Part shown: positions 21,181 to 32,186 of the stretch, one piece after another
How the letters are laid out: each line of letters begins with the position of its first letter
How positions within the stretch are numbered: position 1 is the stretch's first letter
NCBI RefSeq assembly: GCF_003265155.1
Contig: NZ_QKVO01000003.1
Location: forward strand, 1-39,964
Length of the DNA stretch: 39,964 nucleotides
Source: Mycoplasma wenyonii
Lineage (GTDB): Bacteria; Bacillota_I; Bacilli_A; Mycoplasmatales; Mycoplasmoidaceae
Direction: 5' to 3'
The notes under the pieces: generated by a model
What the model was told of the DNA's origin: nothing
What the model saw: only the letters and a program-made list of their open reading frames with translations
The model's database searches: none
Position numbers and translations under genes: made by a program

Positions 21181-21756
21181 TTGAGTAAGTTCCTAGCTTT
21201 AGGCGTAGTTTCCACTTCTCCTTTAATAGCTTCTTCTGCTTATTATTTCTGAAGTCAAAAGAATAGGTACAAAAATCTGGATCCAACAATTATCTTAGTT
21301 AGTAAGGCTGACGGAAGTTTTATTGGTTCCTGTTCACAATATACCGGAGGGGCCATAGGGGAAGGACACCAGCAAGAATTTAGTAACTCAGATGATTTAT
21401 TGCGTTATATTTTTCCAAACATTGATCAGTCCACTCCCAATAGTTTGGTAGTTACCATGTCACCTGAAAAACTTAGACATAGGGATCAGGCAGGAAGACA
21501 ACCAATAACTATTCGAAAAGAGTTACAGTCTGATCAAGATATGCAAAAGACCTTTAAAGAATATTGAGAACTATGAATTTCAGACTGAAGCCCTAGAGAA
21601 AAAGGAGTAAAAAGAGTAGTCTATACAGATAAAAGATTTGAATCGGGAGGAGGAAATAATATTCCTAAATTAGATAAGTTATATAAGTGTCATAAAGGAA
21701 CTACTTGATATTCTCTTCAATTTAATGTCTTGGATGCTGGGGTACCAAGAAACTAA
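21181..21756 (+). CDS. Unrecognised signal-anchored surface or secreted protein
   Basis: A 191-residue frame from TTG 21181. Residues 1-23 (MSKFLALGVVSTSPLIASSA) form a hydrophobic signal peptide or anchor like those of the paralog array. The rest is hydrophilic, with cysteines near residues 52 and 174, a GGAIGEGHQQEF segment and a late KGTTWYSLQF. TGA codons are used as Trp. It has no lipobox cysteine directly after the signal. No family is recognised. It lies between purA and the convergent rlmB gene. Confidence 0.65.
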
Positions 21757-21776
21757 CCATTAAAGAAAAACACATC

Positions 21777-22523
21777 CTAATTAAGTTGCTGTCTGACTCA
21801 CTCATAAAGTAGTATTCCATTAGCTACAGAGACATTCAGAGAATCCACATTATTCTTTAGAGGAATCTTTATTCTTCAATCAACTAGAGACTCTAGATGC
21901 TTGGAGATACCAGTTCCCTCATTTCCCAGCAAAATGATACTTTTGGGACTAAATTCAACTTCATAATAGCTTTTGGAATTAGGCCCTAAAGAAGCTGCAT
22001 AGCTTCAAAAACCTAGTTTCTTAAGTCTCTCTAGTGCATTAGCTAAATTAGGAACCATAACCAAATTAAGTTGTAGAGCATATCCTTGAGAGGTTTTTAA
22101 GACAGAGTTATTTAGTCGAACATTATTAGTTGAGGAGTAGATTAAATACTTAATTCCTGCAGCCAAACAAGTTCTGATAATAGCACCAAAGTTGTAAGGA
22201 TCTTGTAATTTATCCAACATCACAATGCATTCTGGAACATCAGAGGTAGATAGTTCTTCTATGAGCTCTTGAAAAGACAGTTGCTCTTTGGAGTGGAGAG
22301 AAGCAAATACATCACTGTATTTAGAGTTTGTGTTTTTTTGTAACATCCCCAGTCAATTTCTAGTTTTGATAGTGTAGGGAATAGAAAATGCTTTGCATTC
22401 AGAGATGAGTTGTTGCTGTGAAGAAGAAAGATAGACATTTTGTATTAGTTTCCTTAGAGATTCATTTCTTATGACTTCCAGTACACCCTTTCTTCCGTTA
22501 AGAAGGAGTTTCTTTTCAATCAT
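21777..22523 (-). CDS. rlmB: SpoU/TrmH-family rRNA 2'-O-methyltransferase (RlmB-like)
   Basis: Methylates a ribose 2'-OH of 23S rRNA using SAM. The 248-residue frame has a short N-terminal L30e-like domain and then the SPOUT knot motifs: LDKLQDPYNFGAIIRTC (about residue 104), ILLGNEGTGIS (about 194) and IPLKNNVDSLNVSVANGILLYE (about 217), which form the SAM-binding trefoil knot. Three TGA codons are read as Trp. It is 42 nt downstream of cysS on the same strand, a pairing seen in other Firmicutes. RlmB (Gm2251-type) is the most likely subgroup, but the exact target is inferred. Confidence 0.88.
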
Positions 22524-22565
22524 TTGGAAAAGGCTTTTGGAGAAATTAAAGGGTTAAGGAGGGAA

Positions 22566-23867
22566 TTATGGAATTAATAACTTAGATTGAAGTTGAGATC
22601 TAAGGAGATCAGCCTGCTGGTAGTTTTTTGAGTCTATTAACTCAAACCAAGTTTTAACTTGATGAAATTCTTCAGGAGAGATCTTAGGGAGAGGGAAGCC
22701 AAGCCAGTTTAAGTGAAAGCTTAAAAGATTTTTGTAAGAGATGATGTCACTTATGTTGTGAGTTTTGATGGCATTTAGAAGTGATTGTTTTCAGCTTTCA
22801 AGAAGGGATAATACTTCTGGTAGGTTTAGGTCATTTTCAAGACTCTCTATAACTTCTTTGGATAATTCTTGAGTATGTGAAGGCTCAATATCTTCACTTA
22901 TTCCTTCTCTATAAAGAGTTATTTGAGAGTAGTTGAGGGCACTAATGAAACTTTTTCATTCCGCTCAACAAGTATCTAAGTTTTCTTGTGTAATGGTTTG
23001 TGGCTTATTGTATTTAGTTTTTAGGAATATGTATCTTAAAAGCTCTCAAGAATAGTTATTAGCACATTCTTCTACTTTTCAGCTGTAATTAGAGGATTTA
23101 GAAAGCTTACCTTCTTCATTTAAGACTTGACCAATGTGAACTCAGATATCTGCTATTTCGCAGTTGCAGGAAGTTCTGCAAAGCAAATTGACATTTTCAT
23201 GGTGTGGAAACTTTAGATCCACTCCACCCCCATGAATAGTGATTGGAAGCTCAAAATATTTGTGTAACATAGCAAAACACTCTATGTGCCATCCTGGAAT
23301 TCCACGGAATCAAGGAGACTCATAATCTTCTGGACTGTTTACATTCTCTTTTCAGAGAGCGAAGTTATGTTCTTCAATCAAGTCATCTTTATAAGAAGTA
23401 AAGTAATTAAGTCCTTTATCTTTGGTTGGCTGTAAGAACTTAACTGTTTGTGTGCTTTTATCTCAATAAGCTTGATTACTTGAGATTAGACTACTAATAA
23501 TTCACTTAATCTCAGATAGGTGCTCACTAACTCTAGGGAGCTCATTAGGTTGAATTAAGTTAAGTTTTCTATATATATTGAAGAATGAAACGGTGAATTC
23601 AGAGGTTAATTCAGAGGTAGTTAGACCTCTATTTTTAGCACTGATAAAGATCTTTTCATCAATATCTGTGAGATTTTGAATGTATTTGTAGGTTAGTTTT
23701 TTGTGTCTCAGGTATCTAATTAAAAAATCAAAGATAACTATTGGTCTTAGATTTCCAAGATGTAGGTAGTTATATAAGGTGGGACCACAAACATATATAG
23801 AAATAAGTTGTTTTTCTGGAAGATATTTATCTGTTTGAGATAAGCTATCAAATAGCTTTAAAGCCAT
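22566..23867 (-). CDS. cysS: CysS, cysteinyl-tRNA synthetase
   Basis: Class I synthetase charging tRNA-Cys. The 433-residue frame shows the HIGH-type motif [17 protein letters not shown] (about residue 26), the zinc/cysteine-site region with WHIECFAM (about 206) and [15 protein letters not shown] (about 226), and the KMSKS-type KLSKS (about 269). Length is normal, with a short C-terminal domain. Many TGA codons fall at Trp positions, including the conserved WHIE. It is divergent from rpmA across a 57-bp AT-rich gap that must hold both promoters. Confidence 0.96.
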
Positions 23868-23924
23868 ATACTTTAAAGATTTCTAGTAAATTAATATAAA
23901 TTTAGATATTTTTAAGAATTAAAA

Positions 23925-24218
23925 ATGGCCTCCAAAAAGGGAGTTGGTTCCACAAAAAATGGGAGAGATTCAGCCCCAAAGTTCTTAGGAGCAAAGTTAA
24001 GTGATGGACAGTTTGCTAAAGCAGGACAGATAATTTATAGACAGAGAGGATTCAAGATTCATCCGGGAGAAAATGTTGGTTTTGGGAAGGACCATACGTT
24101 ATATGCAAAGATTTCTGGAATAGTTAGTTATCAAAGCTTTAAGGGAAATAAGAAAAGAGTTAAGGTGATTGAAAAAGTTCAAAGAGACCAAGTATCGGAA
24201 CTAAAATCAAATAATTAA
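23925..24218 (+). CDS. rpmA: Ribosomal protein L27
   Basis: Large-subunit protein near the peptidyl-transferase centre. The 97-residue product begins [16 protein letters not shown], followed by [17 protein letters not shown] and [14 protein letters not shown], diagnostic of L27. In most Firmicutes and mollicutes the protein carries an N-terminal extension ending in FF that the Prp protease removes. Here the start is already the mature-type N-terminus. The usual partner rplU is not adjacent. ldh follows after 12 nt. Confidence 0.97.
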   Translation: MASKKGVGSTKNGRDSAPKFLGAKLSDGQFAKAGQIIYRQRGFKIHPGENVGFGKDHTLYAKISGIVSYQSFKGNKKRVKVIEKVQRDQVSELKSNN

Positions 24219-24230
24219 GACTCTTAGGCA

Positions 24231-25196
24231 ATGGAAACAGTAAAGATAGCAGTAATTGGTTGTGGGGCTGTAGGTTCTTCTTTTCTTTATTCAGCTATTC
24301 ATCAAGGACTTGCTTCTGAGTATGGACTATTAGACTACAACACTGAATTTGCTAGAGGACAGGCATTAGATTTGGAGGATGCAATCCCACATTTTGATTT
24401 CAGACCAAGAATTAAGGTAATTACCGATTACAAAGAACTAAAGAACTATCAATTTATTGTTATTACTGCAGGAAGGGCTCAAAAAGAAGGAGAAACAAGA
24501 CTTCAAATGATTAGAGACAATGCAGTTATTATGAAGGGAATTGCAGAACAAGTAAAGAGTTCAGGTTTTTCTGGAATAGTTCTTATCTGTTCTAATCCAG
24601 TTGATGTTCTGACTTATATATTCCAAAAGGTAACAGGGTTTGATGAAAAGAAGGTTATTGGTTCTGGAACAGTACTTGACACTAATAGATTAAAGGTGGA
24701 GGTGATTAAGGGGATGGATGTGGCACCTGCAAGCCTAGAAGGAGCTTTTGTACTCGGAGAACATGGAGACAGCTCTTTAGTTACCTTCTCATTAATGAAG
24801 GTTTCAGGCTTAAGTATTAATAGATGTGAAGAAGTAAGTTATCCTAACTCTCCGTTTTGTTGTTCTGATTATGAAGAAAAACTAGAAAAGGTTGTTTATA
24901 AGAAGGCTTATGAAATCATTAGTAGAAAGAGAGCAACTCACTATGGAATTGGAGTGGCTATGACTAAGATTCTTAAGACCATTATTTATAACACTAAGGA
25001 AATATTGCCAGTTAGCTCAATATTACATGGTGAATATGGTTTGTCGGATGTGGCAATCAGCGTACCAACCGTTGTAGGTTCTAATGGGATTGAAAGAATA
25101 GCAATAATTCCACTTAAAGAAAAGGAACAAAATAAATTAGTAGCTTCAGCAAAGATTCTTCAAGAAAATATTGCAAAAGTTCGGGACTTGATTTAG
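24231..25196 (+). CDS. ldh: L-lactate dehydrogenase
   Basis: Reduces pyruvate to lactate and regenerates NAD for glycolysis, the main energy route in these organisms. The 321-residue product has the Rossmann start IAVIGCGAVGSS, the substrate loop AGRAQKEGETRLQM, where the Gln favours pyruvate over oxaloacetate (malate dehydrogenase has Arg there), SNPVDVLTY, the GSGTVLDTNRL segment and the active-site GEHGDSS. There is no TGA. It is collinear with rpmA and probably cotranscribed. Confidence 0.95.
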   Translation: METVKIAVIGCGAVGSSFLYSAIHQGLASEYGLLDYNTEFARGQALDLEDAIPHFDFRPRIKVITDYKELKNYQFIVITAGRAQKEGETRLQMIRDNAVIMKGIAEQVKSSGFSGIVLICSNPVDVLTYIFQKVTGFDEKKVIGSGTVLDTNRLKVEVIKGMDVAPASLEGAFVLGEHGDSSLVTFSLMKVSGLSINRCEEVSYPNSPFCCSDYEEKLEKVVYKKAYEIISRKRATHYGIGVAMTKILKTIIYNTKEILPVSSILHGEYGLSDVAISVPTVVGSNGIERIAIIPLKEKEQNKLVASAKILQENIAKVRDLI

Positions 25197-25206
25197 CGAT
25201 TTCTTT

Positions 25207-25884
25207 TTAAGCTCTCTCTCCTCGGGGGAGGGAGATGAGGAATCTATAGATTTAGAGAGAGTAAAGGTTAGACTTAGTTGGCTATTTGGCTCTTCTCTTT
25301 ATCTTTCTTTCTTTTCTTTTCTCTTATATATAGTTGGGTTTTCAGCCATTCATTTATCTGGTCAGATTAAAGACAAATATTTAATTGAAAAGATATTTTT
25401 CTTTATAAGTCCTACTGTTTGGCAAAATTATCTTTTTTCTGGAGGAGGATTATTTAACAGTTTCAGAAGAGCTGATAATTTTGGAGAGTCTATTTTTATC
25501 TCTATTAATTTAGGGTTAATAGCAATCTCATTCATTGCTTTGATATTTAATCTAATAGTTATTCATACTACTTGACAAAAGGCATTAAAGCAACTAAGAA
25601 TAGCTTGTTATACTCTTTGCTTTCCTGTATTCGGTGGTTTCTTGACTTTATTAATGATTGGTTACTGAAAAGGACTGGAATATAAATCACATATTCTGAA
25701 GTGATTTAGCGGAAGACAACACATGAATAAGCTTTGGGATAAAGCTTCAGAGATTATTGAGAAAGTTGGTACCGAAAAGAGAGAATTTAAGCCTAAAACT
25801 CTTGCTTTCTTGGAGTTAAAGAAAGAGAATAAAGTTTCAGAAATATTAGGAAGATTAGATAAGTATGTGATTAAGAAGATTTAG
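25207..25884 (+). CDS. Unrecognised membrane protein with three TM segments
   Basis: An open frame that continues from within the ldh end. The first plausible protein-like start is TTA 25207 or ATA 25246, so the N-terminus is uncertain. It has hydrophobic segments near the N-terminus (LFGSSLYLSFFSFLLYIV), in the middle (NLGLIAISFIALIFNLIVI) and later (TLCFPVFGGFLTLLMIGYW). A basic cytoplasmic tail of about 70 residues follows. TGA codons are Trp. A hairpin-forming CT/GA-rich segment at about 25213-25233 lies within the proposed N-terminus. The 3' end overlaps the convergent pseudouridine synthase by 14 nt. No family recognised. Confidence 0.6.
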
Positions 25885-26884
25885 AGCTTTTTAGGAATTT
25901 AAGTAAAGGATTAGCTTTAGAAAGAACTGCAAAACTACAAGAAGGAAGTTCCAAAGATTTTGTGAGAGAATCATTGAATATTAGCTGATAAGAAACCAAA
26001 GCTATTTCTTTAGAGTTAAAAGGCAATCTTTTAATTTCTTGTGGCTTAGTAGTGGCTTTAAAGCTCTCAGAATAGTATTTTCTGTCTCCTAGAATAGGAA
26101 AGCCTAGATAAGCTAGTTGAGCTCTTATTTGGTTTTTTCTTCCAGTAATTAGATTTATCTCTAGATAGCTGTATTTAAAAATTTTCTTCAGCTTTTTAAC
26201 TTCTAGAATAGAGAGCTTAGCCTCGTTAGTTGGTTCCTTTAGTACCTTAACTTTGGAGTGCGTATCTATTATTCAATTTCTGAGTCTTTGGGTTTCTTGG
26301 GGGAAATTTCCAAACACGAGAGCTCTGTAAATCTTTTTTATTTCTCTATTTTTCAGAGCCTCAGATAGTATGTTGTGAGAATTTGCTGTCTTTGCACCAA
26401 TTAGTAGTCCTGAGACAGGTTTATCAATTCTGTGAACAAATTTAGCTTTGTACTCTAGGTGAACAGAATTCTCTTTCCCTTTTAGATAAAGCTGTAAGAG
26501 CTCTTCTAGAGAGTAACAACTTAATTTAGAGGAAGGTTGAACAATTTGACCAGCCCTTTTGCTTAGAATAATGAGCTGTGAATTTTCAAAAACAATTTGT
26601 TCTTGAAGGGAGTTTGGTTCAGGTACCTTTGATTTCAGAGATTTAGAGTATGAGAGTGTTTTAGGTCTTTCTTCTTCAGGGACAGGAATAATAGAGATGA
26701 CATCACCAGTCTTTAACTTATATTGGAAGTAACTTGTTTCATTATTTACCAGTATTTTCTTTAGTCTTAGCTCTTTAATTATTAGTAATTTGGTGTAGTG
26801 TGGGAGAGCTAACTTAATATATTTTCAGAGGTTGTAGTTTTCTCAACGAGAGTCATCTACTCTAAGCTCTATGACAGATAACAT
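25871..26884 (-). CDS. RluA-family pseudouridine synthase with S4 domain (RluC/RluD-like)
   Basis: A 337-residue enzyme. Residues about 20-75 form an S4-like RNA-binding fold (IKLALPHYTKLLIIKELR...KKILVNN). The catalytic motif FVHRIDKPVSGLLIGAKT lies at about 157, KKIYRALVFG near 190, and the C-terminal INLITGRKNQIRAQLAYLG at about 250. It is the longer of the two pseudouridine synthases in this window. TGA codons at Trp positions include two in the first 25 residues. It is divergent from gltX with only 18 bp between start codons. The rRNA target is unknown. Confidence 0.87.
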
Positions 26885-26887
26885 TAA

Positions 26888-28366
<1,479 letters not shown>

Positions 28367-28369
28367 ATT

Positions 28370-28891
28370 ATGAGCATAATTCCTAAAACATTAATTGCCT
28401 TCTTTGGGATTGGGGCAGGGGGAGTTGCCCCTTTAGCTTATATGGTCTCAAAAGGATTTAATTTCAGTTCTTCTAAAAAGCCATTAAAGATATTGGGGGA
28501 ACAAACAAGTTGAGAGTGTCGAATTCAAGGATTTGAAGAAATGGACTTAAAGTGAGTGTTTTATAATGCCCCTTTCTTTAAGAAACTTCATTGTTATAAA
28601 GAGTCAATATATGATTGACAAATATTTTTACCTAAGACTTTATTTAAAGATGAAAATTTCGATGAAAGTAAGTCCTTGAACTTAATTTCTGAACAAAGAG
28701 AACACAATATAAGTCCCATTAAGATAGTTCAAGAGTCCAAAACACTTTCAAAAGATTGACTTTTAATGAGACTTATTAATAGTTACAACCTTTCTGGAAA
28801 TAGCGAAGAGAATCCTAAGTATTTGAGTCTATATGAATTTGAACTTCTTAATTCTGATAGAGAAGGGGAGAAAGCCTGAGTAAAACTGTAG
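28370..28891 (+). CDS. Signal-anchored surface paralog, no homopolymer tract
   Basis: A 173-residue protein from ATG 28370. Its N-terminal segment (PKTLIAFFGIGAGGVAPLAYMV) is a signal peptide or anchor. The body has cysteines near residues 51 and 76, several TGA Trp codons and no recognisable domain. It ends at TAG 28889. The start lies 3 nt after the gltX stop, so it may be expressed from the gltX transcript. Size, signal type and location match the paralog array that follows, but unlike most of those it carries no G or C tract, so it should be constitutively in frame. Function unknown. Confidence 0.65.
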
Positions 28892-28971
28892 GAATTTTTA
28901 GGAAATAAGTCGGTTAAACATATTTCTGAAGAAATCAAGAAATAATAAATTAAAAACTAGGAAAGCAGAAA

Positions 28972-29573
28972 ATGCTGAAAAAGCTAATTGGCTTTCCTGC
29001 TATTTCTTTAACAGCAATTGTTCCTTTAGCTAAATTATTAACATTTTCCTTCTCATCTGACAAGCACTTAATGCCTCCGCCCCCCCCAGCCAACAACAGA
29101 AAGAGAAAACCTCTGAAACTTGAAATTGAAGGAAATACTGGTTAGATAATTGCAAACCATTTAATAACTCAGAAGAAACAATATTTGTATGTCCTAACCT
29201 CAGCGGAGAAAGCCACCCCAACTTCTACTTCTACCAAGTGAAATATTTAGCAGAAGATAAGAAACATAAAGTTCCGTATTTTACTTCTGCAACAGAGATT
29301 AAAAACTTAAGTTACCAAGCTCAAAGAGATATTTTGATAGTTGAATTAATTGGTGGAGGAATTAAGGAATCATTAAAGGTGTTTCCGCAGGAGTTTAAAA
29401 ATCTAAAACCAGATTATTCTCTAGAGCTAAGTAAAGACTGTAAATGAGACAATAGCAAATTAAAAGGAACAGGGACTCCTTTAAGTTGTAGAAAAGAGAA
29501 AAATGGAGAATTTATGGATATTTCTTTGGAGAAAAATAGTAAATTGAGAATTCCCGAATTTATTATCTCTTAG
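28972..29573 (+). CDS. Phase-variable surface paralog, out of frame (OFF) at a C8 tract
   Basis: ATG 28972 begins a signal peptide (KKLIGFPAISLTAIVPLAKLL). The frame then meets eight C (29080-29087) and ends at TAG 29143-29145 after only 57 residues. The rest of the protein is open in another frame from directly after the tract to TAG 29571-29573. It contains SEETIFVCP, an FYFYQV strand and LSCRKE, a close match to the gene at 32187. Nine or six C would join signal and body into a product of about 200 residues. Taken literally the gene is switched off. A 27-nt stretch (29169-29195) is identical to 32382-32408, suggesting recent recombination or conversion. TGA codons are Trp. Confidence 0.72.
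29080..29087 (+). repeat. C8 homopolymer tract, phase switch
   Basis: Eight consecutive C directly after the signal-peptide coding region of the gene at 28972. With eight the reading frame is broken; one extra C restores it. Confidence 0.8.
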
Positions 29574-29599
29574 CTAAAAAATCTAAATAACTACTTTAT

Positions 29600-29908
29600 T
29601 TATTCAACTAAGTCACAAGAAGATTTATCTCCATCGAAGATAATTCCTTTATTTTGATGTTTGTCTCTGTTTGCTTCTTCTACACTATTTCTCATCGTTG
29701 CTCATAAAACAGTTTGCTCACCTACTTTTAGTCCAAAATTTCTAGTACCATGACACTCTATCTTTTCTCCTCTACTGTCCTTGTATTGAAACTTTGAATT
29801 TAATGAAGAAGGTTGAGTTGACTTTTGTAATTGAGTTACTAATATTGGAGTGCCAATTAAAGCTCCTCCAGCAAGCCCTCCTAGTAATAACTTAAGAATA
29901 AAAATCAT
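29600..29908 (-). CDS. Small signal-anchored protein, unrecognised
   Basis: A 102-residue frame. The N-terminus (FILKLLLGGLAGGALIGTPIL) is a Gly-rich hydrophobic anchor. The remainder is hydrophilic, with two cysteines (ECHGTRN and SSCDLVE) and one TGA Trp. It ends at TAA on forward 29600-29602 and lies 33 nt after rplA on the same strand, so it may be read from the ribosomal transcript. Its orientation is opposite to the flanking surface paralogs, and it has no homopolymer tract. It may be a distant member of the same type of secreted protein. No function assigned. Confidence 0.6.
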
Positions 29909-29941
29909 CGAGAAGACTTGATTTAAATTTTACAGATTTGA

Positions 29942-30580
29942 TTAATAATTCAAGGTTGAAAGAGTTAATTCATAAGACTTACCCATAGTTGCAGATAAGG
30001 AAATCTTCTTAATAAATTGGGACTTAACAGTAGGAGGTTTTTTGGATCTCAAGAACTTAATTAAGTAGGTAAAGTTTTCTTCTAGTTGTTCTATTGAGAA
30101 TGTAGTTTGACCAATTGATAAGTGTACATTCCCCCCACTGTCATTTTTAAGAGTTTTTTGCCCTTTTCTAAAGATTTCAACAGCCTCTCTGGTATCTTTA
30201 ACTACAGTTCCATTCTTCGGAGAAGGAAGCAATCCTTTTGGTCCCAATATCTTTCCTAATTTAAGTAATTTAGGCATAGATTGATGGGAGGCAATAATTA
30301 ATTGGAAGTCCATTCATCCCTGTTGAATTTTTTGAATAGTATCTTCTCCCCCTAAATAGTCTATGCCCGCTTTTTTGGCCTCTTCTTCTCCCAATGACTC
30401 ATCAAAAACCAATATTTTGATGGGCTTTTTAACTACTGGATTAGGAAGTAAATATCTTTCTTTGATGTTTTGTTCATGTTTTTTTGGCTGAATAGCTAAA
30501 AGAATAGCTACATCAACACTCTCAACAAAACTACTTTTTTTATTCTCTAGTATCTTCTCTAAAGCCTCTCTTAATTCCAT
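29942..30580 (-). CDS. rplA: Ribosomal protein L1
   Basis: Forms the L1 stalk of the large subunit. The 212-residue frame, after reading one TGA (forward 30314) as Trp, contains the L1 signature around KLLKLGKILGPKGLLPSPKNGT and the family's KVVFDES-like strand as ILVFDESLG. The sequence is somewhat shorter than the usual 225-230. Its ATG overlaps the rplK stop by one base. The order rplK-rplA is conserved across bacteria. L1 often represses this operon by binding its own mRNA; no such site could be recognised here. Confidence 0.95.
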
Positions 30581-31017
30581 TACTCTAAATCCTTTTTGAT
30601 GATTTTTACTCCCATTTGTCTTGCTGTCCCTGAAATCATTGAGATCATACTTTCTAAATTATCTGTATTTGATTCCTCCAGCTTAATCTTTGCTATCTCA
30701 ACTATTTTGGAATAATCTAAGGTCGCAACAGTTGTTGTTTTTGAGTTTGAAGATCCTTTTTCTATGGATGCAGCTTTCTTAATTAGAGAAGTTGCAGGAG
30801 TTGTTTTTAGTTGAAACTTAAAAGATTTAGAAGGAAGAATCTCAATAACTACTGGAATTCTTTCTCCCATTCTATTAGCACTCTTCTCATTGAATTCCTT
30901 AGAGAATTGAACCATATTAATTCCTAAGCTGGCCAAAGCAGGACCTGGTTTAGCTTGCCCCCCAATTAATTCCAATTTAGCTATTCTATTTTGGGACTTA
31001 AAGAACATCTCTAGCAT
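30580..31017 (-). CDS. rplK: Ribosomal protein L11
   Basis: Component of the GTPase-associated centre. The 145-residue product shows the L11 N-terminal strand KLELIGGQAKPGPALASLGINM, a Phe-rich central region, PATSLIKKAA and the C-terminal RNA-binding ISGTARQMGVKI. ATG 31017 overlaps the rpsO end by 20 nt; the internal ATG at 31008 (MFFKSQ) is an equally possible start. It is coupled to rplA by a TAATG overlap. Confidence 0.95.
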   Translation of the reverse strand: MLEMFFKSQNRIAKLELIGGQAKPGPALASLGINMVQFSKEFNEKSANRMGERIPVVIEILPSKSFKFQLKTTPATSLIKKAASIEKGSSNSKTTTVATLDYSKIVEIAKIKLEESNTDNLESMISMISGTARQMGVKIIKKDLE

Positions 31018-31240
31018 TGGTAATTTCTTTGAGAACCATTCTGTAGTTTTCTGGAGACTTTCTCTTTAGATAACTAAGAAATCTTCTTCTCTTAGAAAGT
31101 AACTTGGCAAGAGCTAACTTACTGTAAAAATCCTTTTTATTCTTTTTAAGGTGTTGTTGAAGTTTTTTAATTCTTTTTCAACATTCTCTTAATTGAAAGA
31201 CATGATCTCCACAGGTAAATTCTTGTTGTAAATTACTCAT
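30998..31240 (-). CDS. rpsO: Ribosomal protein S15
   Basis: An 80-residue, basic, helical protein with the S15 pattern: a GDHVFQLRECWKRIKKLQQHL helix, then KKNKKDFYSK, the KRRRFLSYLKRKSPENYR core and a final Lys/Glu helix. One TGA (Trp) lies inside, so a standard-code search would miss it. ATG 31240 opens the rpsO-rplK-rplA run. S15 beside L11/L1 is not the usual bacterial order, which suggests genome reshuffling. Confidence 0.88.
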
Positions 31241-31610
31241 TAATTATTAGAATTTGACACTTAATTTTGATTCTAAAAGTTCTATATATAAGTTAGATTT
31301 ACTCTATTTAAACTCAAACTCAAAATAAAGTTCTCACAGCCTGAGTTACTAATCTCCTTGAAAGTCTTTTGGTGTTTTAGGAATCAGTTAAATTGCCCCT
31401 TTTTTTTATTTGTTATTAGGTAATAAGTTTTCAGCTAAATATCCAATTGTCTCTTCAGTTTCGTTATCTAGTTTTGCTGATTGGGGAGGGAGATAAGGAA
31501 GTTAAGTTACCTTTGATTAGAAAGTAGGGAGGAAAAGATAATAGATGGTGTGTTTTATGTGACAGGCTATGGAAAGATAGATCACTGTATAGGTAAGTCA
31601 GCTTAGTGGG
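31241..31610. other. Gene-free stretch between rpsO and the paralog array
   Basis: About 370 bases with no convincing gene on either strand. It must hold the rpsO promoter on the minus strand. It contains a T8 run (about 31405-31412) and a GGGGAGGGAG stretch near 31483. Short open stretches with hydrophobic starts occur near 31358 and 31420 and resemble decayed signal-peptide regions, but none leads into a paralog body. Probably a remnant of lost array members plus regulatory sequence. Confidence 0.4.
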
Positions 31611-32047
31611 GTGGATTTCTTCAAAGCTATATTAGTTACTTTAGGGGGCTTAGCTCCTCTAGGCACTGTTATGCCTGTGGTCCTCGCGGGAGGGGGTTGA
31701 AACCTAAGAATTAGACTACAGATATTAAAGAATCTATTGATAATCTAAAAATCTCTTATTGCGGAAAGATAAATGTGGATCCTAACTTTAGGTCTTTTGT
31801 TGGCCACTTTGCTACATATTTAGTTTCCCCAGTAAAACAAGAAGGAGATATCAAGAAACCCACCATATCTTCAATTAGATTTACAGCCTTTCCATATAGG
31901 ATATCGAGTCAATTGCTCCCTTCAGATAACAAAGATCTTTGAAGCATTTGAATTAGTGATTGAGACACATTTAAAAAGGAAGAACTCATTTTTGCTTGAA
32001 GAAACTTGAGTGATATTGTGTACAGATCTAATACCGAGAAAAATTAA
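31611..32047 (+). pseudogene. Decayed surface paralog
   Basis: GTG 31611 starts a good signal peptide (FKAILVTLGGLAPLGTVMPVVLAGGG). Its frame drifts into a short tail ending at TAA near 31744. The protein-like body (KISYCGKINVDPNFRSF... to EKN, TAA 32045-32047, with TGA Trp codons) lies in a different frame that also has a TAG at 31712-31714, between signal and body. Only five G remain where family members have a long tract. A single base change cannot repair it, because the body frame is also blocked by the TAG. I read it as an inactivated copy rather than a switched-off one. Confidence 0.55.
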
Positions 32048-32186
32048 TTAGAGTTCTATAAATGTATACAAAGGAAAGTGATATTTTTTTGCAATTCAAT
32101 TTGAAAGAGATTGACAAGAGAAAGTTCTTCTAGATCTCATTAGTTTCAATAGCTTTAAATCACTTAAGTCTCCTTAGTAAATTAAC

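Noticed and set aside
25212-25233. CT/GA-rich hairpin after ldh as an intrinsic terminator
   Set aside because: There is no following T-run, and the segment lies inside the likely N-terminus of the membrane protein frame, so it is probably coding.
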